A DNA stretch of 63,954 bases from Candidatus Onthenecus intestinigallinarum (GCA_018713325.1 DVFJ01000004.1:1-63954); one strand, 5' to 3'; positions 38,310 to 46,754 are shown, numbered from the stretch's first letter. The notes: generated by a model from the letters alone, not told the origin. Numbers and translations are program-made.

Positions 38310-38981
38310 ATGAACATTCGCTGGCTTGGCCATTCGAGTTTCCTGATAACGACCGATGCGGGCGTGCGCATTCTGACCGACCCCTTCGACGAGTCCGTCG
38401 GCTACCCCGTGCCGCACGTCGAGGCGGATGTGGTGACGATTAGCCATGAACACGCCGATCATAACCATCGCTCCGGCGTGGCGGGCAACCCGATCATCGT
38501 CGATCAGCCCGGCGAACACGACGTGTGCGGCGTGCGCATTACCGGCTATGCGACCTGGCACGACGCCGAACAGGGCGCGCGCCGCGGGCGCAACACCGTC
38601 TTCACCTACCTCATCGATGGGCTGCATGTGCTGCACCTGGGCGATCTGGGCTGCCAGCTGGAGGAGTCGCAGCTCAAGCGCCTGGGCGCCGTGGACGTCC
38701 TGATGATCCCCGTCGGCGGCCTGTATACGATCGACGCGCAGGCGGCGTGGGATTTGTGCAGGCGCCTGCAGCCGCGCGTGATTCTGCCCATGCACTACAA
38801 ATTGCCGTGCGTGCGCTATGACATCGCGCCGGTGGAGGAGTTCCTGGCGCTGGCGGGCGCGCAGAATGCGCGCCGCGTCGAGTCGCTGAGCGTCAATCCG
38901 CTCAATCTGTCCCGGTTGGATCCCGTGGTGCTCATGCGCTATGGCGAGGAAAGCCGGGAGGTCTGCTACCAGACGGCCTGA
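38310..38981 (+). CDS. Metallo-beta-lactamase-fold hydrolase (UPF0173/UlaG-like)
   Basis: A 223-residue zinc hydrolase. It opens MNIRWLGHSSFLITTDAG and carries the metal motif TISHEHADHNH, then GEHDVCGVRITGY, LHLGDLGCQL and VILPMHYKLPC, matching the UPF0173 group. No helix or signal; cytoplasmic. Substrate unknown. AAAGGAGG lies 11 nt before the ATG. It may be the last gene of the DUF1934 operon and is followed by a terminator. Confidence 0.85.
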   Translation: MNIRWLGHSSFLITTDAGVRILTDPFDESVGYPVPHVEADVVTISHEHADHNHRSGVAGNPIIVDQPGEHDVCGVRITGYATWHDAEQGARRGRNTVFTYLIDGLHVLHLGDLGCQLEESQLKRLGAVDVLMIPVGGLYTIDAQAAWDLCRRLQPRVILPMHYKLPCVRYDIAPVEEFLALAGAQNARRVESLSVNPLNLSRLDPVVLMRYGEESREVCYQTA

Positions 38982-38996
38982 CCGCCGCACGCAAAC

Positions 38997-39027
38997 GGCC
39001 CTCGAAGCGTGCTTCGGGGGCCTGTTT
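38997..39027 (+). terminator. Terminator after the hydrolase gene
   Basis: GGCCCTCGAAGC pairs with GCTTCGGGGGCC, followed by TGTTTT. Confidence 0.85.
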
Positions 39028-39189
39028 TGCGGCATTTGGTCGCACTTGCAGCTCAAATTTAGCAAAAAACCTTTATTTGAGCCGCGTGCCTTTGGCAGAG
39101 AACCGCTTTTTTCTTCGCGGCCCCTTGCGCAGCGGTCCAAAACATGCTATCATTCCTGCATGCGGACTGGATGTTCGGATTTTTCGCAC

Positions 39190-39221
39190 AAAAAAGGCTG
39201 TAATTCGAATGAACTACAGCC
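39190..39221 (-). terminator. Minus-strand terminator of the orphan membrane-protein gene
   Basis: On the minus strand GGCTGTA ... TACAGCC is followed by TTTTTTG. An 11-bp inverted repeat (AAGCGGACAAT at 39235-39245, ATTGTCCGCTT at 39264-39274) sits between it and the stop codon. The rest of the gap, 39028-39189, is AT-rich compared with its surroundings and holds no gene I can see. Confidence 0.75.
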
Positions 39222-39272
39222 AACGTCCGATTAAAAGCGGACAATGCAATAAAAAGCCAAGAGATTGTCCGC

Positions 39273-39749
39273 TTAGGCGAGCGCGACGGAGATGCTGTTG
39301 TACAGCGCGTCCACGGCGTCGCGCAGCTCCACAAACGTCACGGAGAGCGACGCGCCGCTCTGCAGCTTGAGGTCGCAGTCGTTGAGCAGCGTCTCGCAGC
39401 TCTCCAGCAGCGACATGTCGATGAAGGATGCGCCCCCGCCGTAGATGCCGGTCATCAGGTCGTTGAGCTGGCGCAGCGCATAGATGTGCTGGCGAACCAG
39501 CGCGACGGTGGCGGCGACGGTGGAGCTGCTGGCCTGCGTGAGCTGATAGGCGCGCGTCTTGGCGTTGGATACCTCGTTTTGCGCCTTGGCCAGCAGGATG
39601 GAAGACGTATTGGCATTGGCCTTGGCCGCGCGGCCATAGGCGATGCCCAGCCCCGCGCAGGCGATGGCCAGCACGAGCGCGAGCACCAGCAGGATGGACA
39701 GGCGCTTGCGCAGCTTGAGCGAGGAGCTGGAAACGGGATAACGGTACAT
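39273..39749 (-). CDS. Hypothetical membrane protein with extracytoplasmic helical domain
   Basis: A 158-residue protein I do not recognise. A basic start (KLRKRLS) precedes one membrane helix (ILLVLALVLAIACAGLGIAY), so it is probably anchored with its C-terminus outside. Residues 45-158 are helical and rich in A, S, T, L and N (SSTVAATVALVRQHIYALRQ), suggesting a coiled bundle. AAAGGAGGTC lies 8 nt before the ATG. It is monocistronic, with its own promoter and terminator and a divergent neighbour (glnN). Confidence 0.7.
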   Translation of the reverse strand: MYRYPVSSSSLKLRKRLSILLVLALVLAIACAGLGIAYGRAAKANANTSSILLAKAQNEVSNAKTRAYQLTQASSSTVAATVALVRQHIYALRQLNDLMTGIYGGGASFIDMSLLESCETLLNDCDLKLQSGASLSVTFVELRDAVDALYNSISVALA

Positions 39750-39806
39750 GAAAAGACCTCCTTTGAGACGGCGGCAGCGGTTCCGCCGGAAACAGACTTC
39801 CCTTTT

Positions 39807-39835
39807 ATTCTATCACAAAAGCGTAAAGTGGTAAA
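39807..39835 (-). promoter_or_regulatory. Promoter of the orphan membrane-protein gene
   Basis: On the minus strand TTTACC (39835-39830), a 17-bp spacer and TAGAAT (39812-39807). Confidence 0.6.
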
Positions 39836-39920
39836 GGGGATCGCCAAATCGCAGGATTTTCGGGGAAAAGTGGTTTTTGAAGGCGGATTTTGACGAAAAC
39901 GGACGAAGGAGCTGCCAGCG

Positions 39921-42017
39921 ATGAAAAAGAGCCAGGAAATGCTCGCAGACGTATTTGGACAGAACGTATTTTCCGACAAGATCATGCGCATGCGCCTACC
40001 GCAAAACGTCTACCGTGCGCTGCATCGGACCATCGACGAGGGGGCGGAGCTGGATCCCGCGATCGCAGAGGTCATTGCATCGGCCATGAAGGAGTGGGCG
40101 GTGGAGCGCGGCGCCACGCACTACACGCACTGGTTCCAGCCGATGAACGGCCAGACGGCCGAAAAGCAGGACGCGTTTCTGACCCCGCACGACGGCGGCG
40201 TGCTGCTGGAGTTCACGGGCAAGGCGCTCATCCGCGGCGAGGCGGACGCCTCGTCCTTCCCGTCGGGCGGCCTGCGCGCGACGTTTGAGGCGCGCGGCTA
40301 TACCGCGTGGGACTGCACGTCGCCCGCCTTCATCCGCGAGGATCCCAACGGCATCGTTTCGCTGTGCATCCCCACGGCCTTCTGCTCGTATGCGGGCGAG
40401 GCGCTGGACACGCGCACGCCGCTGCTGCGCGCGCAGGAGGTTCTCTCCCGTCAGGCGGTGCGCGTGCTGCGCTGCCTGGGCGACACGCATACACGCCGCG
40501 TCAAGGCAAAGGTCGGTCTGGAGCAGGAATACTTCCTCATCGACCGCGAGCTCTACCGCCGCCGCCGCGACCTGATCTACACCGGGCGCACGCTGTTCGG
40601 CGCCCGTCCGCCCAAGGGCCAGGAGATGGAGGACCAGTATTATGCCGCCATCCGCCAGCGGGTGTCGGAGTTCATGGCCGAGCTCAACGAGGAGCTGTGG
40701 AAGATGGGCGTGGCTGCCAAGACGCAGCACAATGAGGTCGCGCCCTCGCAGCACGAGGTGGCCGTGCTCTTTGACGACGCGGTGGCCGCATGCGATCAGA
40801 ACCAGCTGACGATGATGCTCCTGCGCAAGGTGGCCGCGCGCCGGGGTATGGCGGCGCTGCTACATGAAAAGCCGTTTGCGGGCGTGAGCGGCAGCGGCAA
40901 GCACAACAACTGGTCGTTGGCGACGGACGAGGGGGTCAACCTGCTCAAGCCGGGCGACTGCCCCGAGGAGAACACGACGTTTCTGCTGTTCTTTACGGCG
41001 GTCATCGCGGCGGTGGACGAACATGCGGGCCTGCTGCGCCTGGCGGCCGCCAGCGCGAGCAACGACCATCGCCTGGGCGGGCACGAGGCGCCCACGCCGA
41101 TGCTCTCCGTCTTCATCGGCGACGCGCTGCAGCAGATGCTGGAGCATGCCTGCGGCCTGTCCGAGCGCGTGTTCCGCGGCCACGGCGAGATCTGTACGGG
41201 CGTGACGACGATCCCCAAGCTCTTCGCGGATGATACCGACCGCAACCGTACCTCGCCCTTTGCGTTCACGGGCAACAAGTTCGAGTTCCGTATGCTCGGC
41301 TCGTCGGAGTCGGCCTCGACGCTCAACACGGTCATGGCCACGGTGGTCGCCGACCAGCTTGCGCGCATCGCGGACAGGCTGGAGGCGGGCGATGCGCCCA
41401 TCGCGGTCGTGCGCGACCTGTTCACCGCGCACCGGCGCGTGATCTTCAACGGCAACAGCTATTCGAATGAGTGGCGCGAAGAGGCTGCCCGGCGCGGACT
41501 GAAGGAATACCCCACGACCGTGGAGGCCATCGAGGCGCTGATCAGCGAGGAGAGCATTGCGCTCTTTGAGCGCCACGACGTGCTCACCCGCACGGAGGTG
41601 CTCTCCCGCGCGGTGGTGCGCGAGGATGCGTACATCAAGACGCTGCGCATCGAGGCGCGCACCATGGCCAAGATGATGCAGGAGCTCGTGCTGCCCGCCG
41701 CCATGCGCTGGCAGGACGCGCTCGCCCTGCAAAAGGCGCACATCGAGGCGGTGGGCGCCGCCGCGCCCGTGCAGTCGCAGCAGCTGGCGTTTGTGGGCGA
41801 GCAGGTCTGCGCGCTCGCGCAGGGCATCGACGAGCTGAACCGGGCGCTGGGCGCGCTGGATGGCACGACGATCTCCTGCGACAATGCGCGCGACTGGCGC
41901 GACGGGGTGCTGCCCGTCATGGAGCGCCTGCGCGAGGCGTCCGACGCGCTGGAGCGCGTGCTGCCGCGCGATATGTGGCCCGTGCCGACCTACGGCGAGA
42001 TGCTCTTCCATATCTGA
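39921..42017 (+). CDS. glnN: Type III glutamine synthetase
   Basis: A 698-residue GSIII that forms glutamine from glutamate and ammonia with ATP. Type III enzymes are longer than types I and II and form dodecamers. Features include the N-terminal FGQNVFSDKIMRMRLP, THWFQPMNGQTAEKQDAF, SSFPSGGLRATFEARGYTAWD, KVGLEQEYFLID, QHNEVAPSQHEVAVLF and GVSGSGKHNNWSLAT, the GSIII signatures around the active site. The C-terminal tail is helical. GAAGGAG precedes the ATG. No promoter I trust was found in the 170 nt upstream. The next gene is hutP. Confidence 0.97.
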   Translation: MKKSQEMLADVFGQNVFSDKIMRMRLPQNVYRALHRTIDEGAELDPAIAEVIASAMKEWAVERGATHYTHWFQPMNGQTAEKQDAFLTPHDGGVLLEFTGKALIRGEADASSFPSGGLRATFEARGYTAWDCTSPAFIREDPNGIVSLCIPTAFCSYAGEALDTRTPLLRAQEVLSRQAVRVLRCLGDTHTRRVKAKVGLEQEYFLIDRELYRRRRDLIYTGRTLFGARPPKGQEMEDQYYAAIRQRVSEFMAELNEELWKMGVAAKTQHNEVAPSQHEVAVLFDDAVAACDQNQLTMMLLRKVAARRGMAALLHEKPFAGVSGSGKHNNWSLATDEGVNLLKPGDCPEENTTFLLFFTAVIAAVDEHAGLLRLAAASASNDHRLGGHEAPTPMLSVFIGDALQQMLEHACGLSERVFRGHGEICTGVTTIPKLFADDTDRNRTSPFAFTGNKFEFRMLGSSESASTLNTVMATVVADQLARIADRLEAGDAPIAVVRDLFTAHRRVIFNGNSYSNEWREEAARRGLKEYPTTVEAIEALISEESIALFERHDVLTRTEVLSRAVVREDAYIKTLRIEARTMAKMMQELVLPAAMRWQDALALQKAHIEAVGAAAPVQSQQLAFVGEQVCALAQGIDELNRALGALDGTTISCDNARDWRDGVLPVMERLREASDALERVLPRDMWPVPTYGEMLFHI

Positions 42018-42020
42018 CTG

Positions 42021-42057
42021 AAAAACCGCGCGCGCGTTGAAACGGCGCGCGGTTTTT
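42021..42057 (+). terminator. glnN terminator
   Basis: AAAAACCGCGCGC pairs with GCGCGCGGTTTTT. The downstream hutP promoter -35 lies inside its loop and descending arm. Confidence 0.88.
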
Positions 42058-42065
42058 GGTATAAT
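42037..42065 (+). promoter_or_regulatory. hutP promoter nested in the glnN terminator
   Basis: TTGAAA at 42037-42042, a 17-bp spacer and TATAAT at 42060-42065. The -35 is in the terminator loop, and the spacer covers its descending arm. Confidence 0.75.
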
Positions 42066-42107
42066 GGATGCGCTATGGGTTCTATGGCCTTCGAAGGAGG
42101 GGATTTC

Positions 42108-42539
42108 ATGGACAGGGCGCAACGTATGGATGACATGGGCAGCCGCGACGTCGCGCGCGCTTCCGTCATGCTCGCAATGACGCGTACGCGCGAGGAGGAG
42201 CGCCGCTTCAAGGAGGAATACGCCGCGGAGGGCATCCGCACCGCGGCGGTCGACTTCGGGGGCGAGTTCCTGCCCTCCGTCTCGCGCATCGTGGAGCGGG
42301 CGGTCATCGCGGCCAAGCGCGAGGGCGTCATCGCCGATACGTCGCATGAGGAGGGCGTCGTCGCCGGCGCAACGCACGAGGCCATCATGCAGATCTCTGC
42401 CAAGGCCATGGGCCTGAACGTCGGAGGCAAGATCGGCATCGCCCGCTGCGAGCAGCATGTGGCCGTCTCGCTCTTCCTGGCGATCGGTCTGGTGCACCTC
42501 AATGAGATCTGCCTGGGCATGAGCCACCGCTCCGTCTGA
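42108..42539 (+). CDS. hutP: HutP-family RNA-binding regulator
   Basis: A 143-residue member of the HutP family. In Bacillus, HutP binds histidine and magnesium and then prevents termination in the hut mRNA. Conserved segments are HEEGVVAGATHEAIMQI (histidine residues for metal and ligand), AMGLNVGGKIGIARCEQHVA and FLAIGLVHLNEICLGMSHRSV. The ATG at 42108 follows AAGGAGGGG. No histidine-utilisation gene is in the window. Instead it stands before cmk, 29 nt apart, so its target is not obvious and may be elsewhere or a different RNA. Confidence 0.9.
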   Translation: MDRAQRMDDMGSRDVARASVMLAMTRTREEERRFKEEYAAEGIRTAAVDFGGEFLPSVSRIVERAVIAAKREGVIADTSHEEGVVAGATHEAIMQISAKAMGLNVGGKIGIARCEQHVAVSLFLAIGLVHLNEICLGMSHRSV

Positions 42540-42568
42540 TCAAACCGAATGGAAAAAGGAGAATTCCC

Positions 42569-43231
42569 ATGCCGCTGAACATTGCCATCGACGGGCCGGT
42601 GGGCGCCGGAAAGTCGTCCATCGCCTCGCTTGTCGCGCAGGAACTGCGCATTCTGCACCTCGATACCGGCGCGATGTACCGCGCCGTCGGCCTGTACATG
42701 CTGCGCCGGGGCGTGGACCCGCAAGATGAGGCCGCCGTGAGCGCAGCCCTGCCGGGCTGCCGCGTGGACGTGCGCTATGAGGACGGCAGCCAGCGCACGC
42801 TGCTGTGCGGCGAGGACGTGACCGGGATGATCCGCACGCCCGAGGTCTCGCAGGCGGCGTCGGCCATCTCCCAGTGGCCCGACGTGCGGAGCGAGATGGT
42901 CGACATGCAGCGGCGCATCGCCGCCGGATGCGACCTGATCATGGATGGGCGCGACATCGGCACCAACGTGCTGCCGGATGCGGCGCTCAAGGTCTTCCTG
43001 ACCGCCGATCCACGCGAACGCGCGCGCAGGCGCTATGAGGAACTGCGCCAGAAGGGAATGCCCGACACGCTGGAGGAGGTGCTCGCGGCGCTGACGGCGC
43101 GCGACGAGCAGGATACGCGGCGCGAGGCGAACCCGCTGCGCCAGGCGGAGGACGCCGTGCTGCTGGATACCACCCACATGACCATTCAGGAGGCGGTGGA
43201 CGCCATCGTCCGCCTGGCGAGGAGGGCTTGA
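42569..43231 (+). CDS. cmk: Cytidylate kinase
   Basis: A 220-residue kinase phosphorylating CMP and dCMP. The P-loop is AIDGPVGAGKSSIA. DTGAMYRAVGLYMLRRG, RDIGTNVLPDAALKVFLTAD and ERARRRYEELRQKG are the CMP-binding insert and LID regions. AAAAAGGAGAA precedes the ATG. In Clostridia cmk, plsC and ispH-rpsA commonly stand in this order, as here; the cmk stop lies 2 nt before the plsC start. Confidence 0.96.
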   Translation: MPLNIAIDGPVGAGKSSIASLVAQELRILHLDTGAMYRAVGLYMLRRGVDPQDEAAVSAALPGCRVDVRYEDGSQRTLLCGEDVTGMIRTPEVSQAASAISQWPDVRSEMVDMQRRIAAGCDLIMDGRDIGTNVLPDAALKVFLTADPRERARRRYEELRQKGMPDTLEEVLAALTARDEQDTRREANPLRQAEDAVLLDTTHMTIQEAVDAIVRLARRA

Positions 43232-43233
43232 TC

Positions 43234-43866
43234 GTGGAAAACGTGAGCATGGACAGGCCCAAGCGCACGCTGCTGTACAGCTCCGTCATGGCGCTGTACG
43301 CCCTGCTGGCCCGGCTGGTGTTTCGCATGCGCTTCATCGGCCGCGAGCACATCCCGCAGGCGGGCAGCTACATCATCATGGCCAACCACGTATGCCTGCT
43401 CGACCCGCTGACGCTGGCCATGTGCGACCGCAGCCGAGAGATCCACTTCATGGGCAAAAAGGAGCTGTTCCACAACAGGTTCCTGGCCTGGGTCTGGCGG
43501 CAGGCGCACGCCTTTCCCGTCGACCGCGGCAAGATGGACATGGCCGCCATCCGCACGGCGATGGGCGTGCTCAGGTCGGGCGAGACGCTGGGCATCTTTC
43601 CCGAGGGCACGCGCAGCCGCACGGGCGAGATGGGACCGCTGCTGTCCGGCGCGTCGATGCTGGCGATGCGCGGGCGCGTGCCGGTCGTGCCGGTGTACAT
43701 CGCAGGGCGCTACAGGCCCTTTGGGAAGATGACCGTGGTCATCGGCGCGCCCCTGCCCTTCGACGATCTGCTGGCCGAGGGCGTGAACAAGGAGACCTGC
43801 GACCGCTTTACGGCGCGCATGCAGGACGCATTTGTGCGGCTGCGGGCGCAGAGCGAAAATTTTTAA
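43234..43866 (+). CDS. plsC: 1-acyl-sn-glycerol-3-phosphate acyltransferase
   Basis: A 210-residue PlsC that acylates lysophosphatidic acid in the membrane. The GTG at 43234 lies 7 nt after GGAGGG. One hydrophobic segment (YSSVMALYALLARLVF) precedes the acyltransferase box NHVCLLD (NHxxxxD), and LGIFPEGTRSRTG is the glycerol-phosphate-binding motif. VPVVPVYIAG follows. It lies directly after cmk and before ispH-rpsA. Confidence 0.93.
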   Translation: MENVSMDRPKRTLLYSSVMALYALLARLVFRMRFIGREHIPQAGSYIIMANHVCLLDPLTLAMCDRSREIHFMGKKELFHNRFLAWVWRQAHAFPVDRGKMDMAAIRTAMGVLRSGETLGIFPEGTRSRTGEMGPLLSGASMLAMRGRVPVVPVYIAGRYRPFGKMTVVIGAPLPFDDLLAEGVNKETCDRFTARMQDAFVRLRAQSENF

Positions 43867-43905
43867 AGGAAAATTGATTTTTTTGCAGGAAAAGACAAGG
43901 GAATC

Positions 43906-43926
43906 GCGAATATTGAACGTATTCGC
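43906..43926. promoter_or_regulatory. 7-7-7 inverted repeat before ispH-rpsA
   Basis: GCGAATA, a 7-nt spacer and TATTCGC form a perfect inverted repeat 34 nt before the ispH-rpsA start. It could be an operator or an RNA hairpin for S1 autoregulation; this is inference. Confidence 0.4.
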
Positions 43927-43959
43927 TCTGATTAGAAAATTCGGGGCGATGGGGGAATT

Positions 43960-45960
43960 ATGCGACTGACGATCGGCAAACACGCGGGCTTTTGCTTTGG
44001 CGTCAAGCGCGCGGTGGACGCTGCGTTTGCCCTGGCGCAGGAGGGAAAGCCCTGTTACACGCTGGGCCCGCTGATCCACAATCCGCAGGTGGTGCGCCGC
44101 CTGGAGGGCATGGGCATCCGCGTCATCGACTCGCTGGACGAGATCGAGCGCGGCACGGTCGTCATCCGCTCGCACGGCGTGCGCCCGGAGGTGTACGCCG
44201 AGTGCCGCAGGCGCGGGCTGAACATGGTCGACGCCACATGCCCGCACGTGGAGCGCGTGCATCAGCTGGTCGACCGCTACAGCGAGGACGGCAGCCCCGT
44301 CATCGTGATCGGCGAGGAGGACCACCCGGAGGTGGTGGGCATCGCGGGCTGGGCGCATGGGGACGTGTACGTCGTGCCGGGCGTTCAGGACGTGGAGCGC
44401 GTGCCGCGCCTTTCGCGGGCGCTGGCCGTCGCCCAGACGACGATTCGCGCCGACCGCTTTGCCGAGATCACGCAGGCGCTCGGGCAGCGCGTGGAGGATC
44501 TGACGGTCCAGGACACGATCTGCCGGGCGACGGCGTTGCGCCAACAGGAGGCCGCAGAGCTCTCCGCGCGGGTGGACGCAATGCTCGTCGTGGGCGGCAA
44601 GAACAGCTCCAACACCCGCAAGCTCTACGAGACATGCCGCCAGCACTGCGCGCGCTCGCTGCTCGTGGAGAGTAAGGACGACATCCCGCCGGGCTTTTTC
44701 GGCCCGCGAGATCATATCGGGATAACCGCCGGCGCGTCAACGCCGGAATGGTCACTTAAGGAGGTAGTAACCCGCATGAACGACATGGAAAAGGATCAGG
44801 TTCTCGAGCAGGCCGATAGCGATTTCATGGCTGATGTCGAGAAGACACTGGTCAAGATCCGCACCGGCCAGACGGTCACCGGCACCATCGTGCAGATCAC
44901 GGACGACGAGGTCTGCGTCAACATCGGCTACAAGTCCGATGGATTGATGAAGAAGACCGACATGATCAATCCCGACGCGTGCAGCATCGGCGACGAGATC
45001 GAGGTCGAGGTCGTCAAGGTCAACGATGGGGAAGGCAATGTAGTGCTCTCTCAGCGCAACATCGTCAACCGCAAGAACTGGGATGCGCTGATGGAGAAGT
45101 ACGACGCCGGCGAATACGTGGAGGGCGTGGGCAAGGAGGCCGTCAAGGGCGGCCTGATCGCCACCGTCACGGGCGTTCGTGCGTTCATCCCCGCTTCGCA
45201 GCTGTCGCAGCGCTACGTCGAGAAGATCGAAGAGTTCGTGGGCAAGACCATGCAGCTCAAGATCATCGAGGTGGACAAGCAGAAGAAGCGCATCGTCGCC
45301 TCCCGCAAGGCGGTGCTGGTCGAGGAGGCCGCCCGCAAGAAGAAGGAAGTCTGGGAGAAGCTCCACGAGGGCGACGTCGTCAAGGGCATCGTCCGTCGCC
45401 TGACCGACTTCGGCGCGTTCGTCGACATCGGCGGCGTGGACGGCCTGGTCCATGTGACCGACCTGAGCTGGGGCCGCGTGAAGCATCCGTCCGACGTCGT
45501 GACCCCCAACCAGGAGATCGACGTGGTCATCCTCTCGCTCGATCCTGAGCGTGAGCGTATCCAGCTGGGCTACAAGCAGCTGCAGCCCCGTCCGTGGGAT
45601 GTCGCCGGGGAGAAGTACCCGGTCGGCTCTATCGTCGAGGGCAAGGTCGTGCGCATCACCACGTTCGGCGCGTTCGTCGAGCTGGAGCCCGGCCTGGACG
45701 GCCTGGTGCACATCTCCCAGTGCGCGCTCACGCGCATTGCGAAGGTGGAGGACGCCGTGCAGGTCGGCCAGATCGTGCGCGTGAAGGTGCTCAACGTGGA
45801 CAGCGAGGCCAAGCGCATCAGCCTGTCCATCCGCGAGGCGCTCGAGGAGGAGGCCTTCAACTACTCCGACGAGATCCCCGGCACCGACCTGGGCTTTGAA
45901 GAGGCGCAGCCTGTCGACATCGACGCCGTTGTCGCCGCGCAGGAGCCGGAGGCCGAATAA
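43960..45960 (+). CDS. ispH: Fused IspH and 30S ribosomal protein S1
   Basis: A 666-residue fusion. Residues 1-285 are IspH, the iron-sulfur enzyme that makes IPP and DMAPP in the last MEP step, with cluster cysteines in HAGFCFGVKRAVD, in VDATCPHVERVHQ and in QDTICRATALRQQ, and the substrate-binding KNSSNTRKL. Residues from about 300 hold four S1 OB-fold domains: TVTGTIVQITDDEVCVNIGY, GGLIATVTGVRAFIPASQLS, KGIVRRLTDFGAFVDIGGVD and GKVVRITTFGAFVELEPGLD. Such fusions are known in Clostridia. The reading frame is continuous across the junction. S1 binds mRNA in the ribosome. Confidence 0.95.
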   Translation: MRLTIGKHAGFCFGVKRAVDAAFALAQEGKPCYTLGPLIHNPQVVRRLEGMGIRVIDSLDEIERGTVVIRSHGVRPEVYAECRRRGLNMVDATCPHVERVHQLVDRYSEDGSPVIVIGEEDHPEVVGIAGWAHGDVYVVPGVQDVERVPRLSRALAVAQTTIRADRFAEITQALGQRVEDLTVQDTICRATALRQQEAAELSARVDAMLVVGGKNSSNTRKLYETCRQHCARSLLVESKDDIPPGFFGPRDHIGITAGASTPEWSLKEVVTRMNDMEKDQVLEQADSDFMADVEKTLVKIRTGQTVTGTIVQITDDEVCVNIGYKSDGLMKKTDMINPDACSIGDEIEVEVVKVNDGEGNVVLSQRNIVNRKNWDALMEKYDAGEYVEGVGKEAVKGGLIATVTGVRAFIPASQLSQRYVEKIEEFVGKTMQLKIIEVDKQKKRIVASRKAVLVEEAARKKKEVWEKLHEGDVVKGIVRRLTDFGAFVDIGGVDGLVHVTDLSWGRVKHPSDVVTPNQEIDVVILSLDPERERIQLGYKQLQPRPWDVAGEKYPVGSIVEGKVVRITTFGAFVELEPGLDGLVHISQCALTRIAKVEDAVQVGQIVRVKVLNVDSEAKRISLSIREALEEEAFNYSDEIPGTDLGFEEAQPVDIDAVVAAQEPEAE

Positions 45961-45974
45961 GCGAGTCCAACCGG

Positions 45975-46012
45975 GCCTTCCCGTGGCCATTGCCGCGGGA
46001 AGGCTCTTTTCC
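45975..46012 (+). terminator. ispH-rpsA terminator
   Basis: GCCTTCCCG pairs with CGGGAAGGC, followed by TCTTTT. Confidence 0.8.
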
Positions 46013-46041
46013 ATTTTAGACGGGCGAAAGGGGCGCTTTGC

Positions 46042-46479
46042 ATGCGGCATATCCTGGTCATGAACGGACCCAACTTGAACCTGCTGGGCGTGCGCGAACC
46101 GGGCATCTACGGCGACGTATCGCTGGAGGCGATCCGGACGCGCCTGGAGCGCGAGGCGCAGGCGCTGGATGCGCAGGTGGAGTTTTACCAGTCCAACCAC
46201 GAGGGTGACCTGGTGGACTGCCTGCATGCGCACATGGGGCGCGTGGACGGCGTGATCCTGAACGCGGGCGCGTATACGCATACCAGCGTTGCGCTGCGCG
46301 ATGCGATCACCGCCACCAGGCTGCGGGTGATCGAGGTACACCTGAGCAATGTGCATGCGCGCGAGGAGTTCCGCCACCACTCGTATCTGGCGCCCGTGTG
46401 CCAGGGCGTGATCTGCGGCTTTGGCTGGAAGAGCTATCTGCTGGCGCTGCAGGCGCTGCTGCTGGACGAACGTTGTTGA
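46042..46479 (+). CDS. aroQ: Type II 3-dehydroquinate dehydratase
   Basis: A 145-residue shikimate-pathway enzyme that converts 3-dehydroquinate to 3-dehydroshikimate. VMNGPNLNLLGVREPGIYG holds the catalytic tyrosine loop, FYQSNHEGDLVDCLH and ILNAGAYTHTSVALRDAI follow, and VIEVHLSNVHAREEFRHHSY carries the catalytic histidine. Length is normal for the dodecameric type II form. GCGAAAGGGG precedes the ATG. No other aro gene is in view; a tRNA array follows. Confidence 0.96.
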   Translation: MRHILVMNGPNLNLLGVREPGIYGDVSLEAIRTRLEREAQALDAQVEFYQSNHEGDLVDCLHAHMGRVDGVILNAGAYTHTSVALRDAITATRLRVIEVHLSNVHAREEFRHHSYLAPVCQGVICGFGWKSYLLALQALLLDERC

Positions 46480-46504
46480 GCGGACAAAAAATCAAAAAAA
46501 GGGA

Positions 46505-46533
46505 TTGACAAGTGGGCAATCAACGTGTATAAT
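46505..46533 (+). promoter_or_regulatory. Consensus promoter of the tRNA array
   Basis: TTGACA, a 17-bp spacer and TATAAT: a perfect sigma-A promoter 29 nt before the first tRNA. Confidence 0.95.
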
Positions 46534-46561
46534 AATCTACGTTGCTTGAGCCATTGCTCGA

Positions 46562-46638
46562 CGGGGTGTAGCGCAGTCTGGTAGCGCACGTGCTTTGGGA
46601 GCATGGGGCCGGGGGTTCGAATCCCTTCACCCCGACCA
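46562..46638 (+). tRNA. tRNA-Pro (TGG)
   Basis: Acceptor CGGGGTG / CACCCCG, anticodon loop TTTGGGA with TGG, T-loop GTTCGAATC, and encoded CCA. Confidence 0.95.
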
Positions 46639-46657
46639 TCTCACTCAAGAGGCGTCT

Positions 46658-46732
46658 GGCCCCGTGGTCAAGCGGTCAAGACACCGCCCTTTCACGGCGG
46701 TAACAGGGGTTCGAGTCCCCTCGGGGTCACCA
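46658..46732 (+). tRNA. tRNA-Glu (TTC)
   Basis: Acceptor GGCCCCG / CGGGGTC, anticodon TTC in CCTTTCACGG, T-loop GTTCGAGTC and encoded CCA. Confidence 0.95.
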
Positions 46733-46754
46733 TATTCTGTTCGGTGTGCCATGT

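Noticed and set aside
39125..39153. TTGCGC-17-TATCAT on the plus strand
   Set aside because: No gene follows; the downstream hairpins are better explained as the terminator of the opposite-strand gene. Kept only as a weak possibility in the findings.
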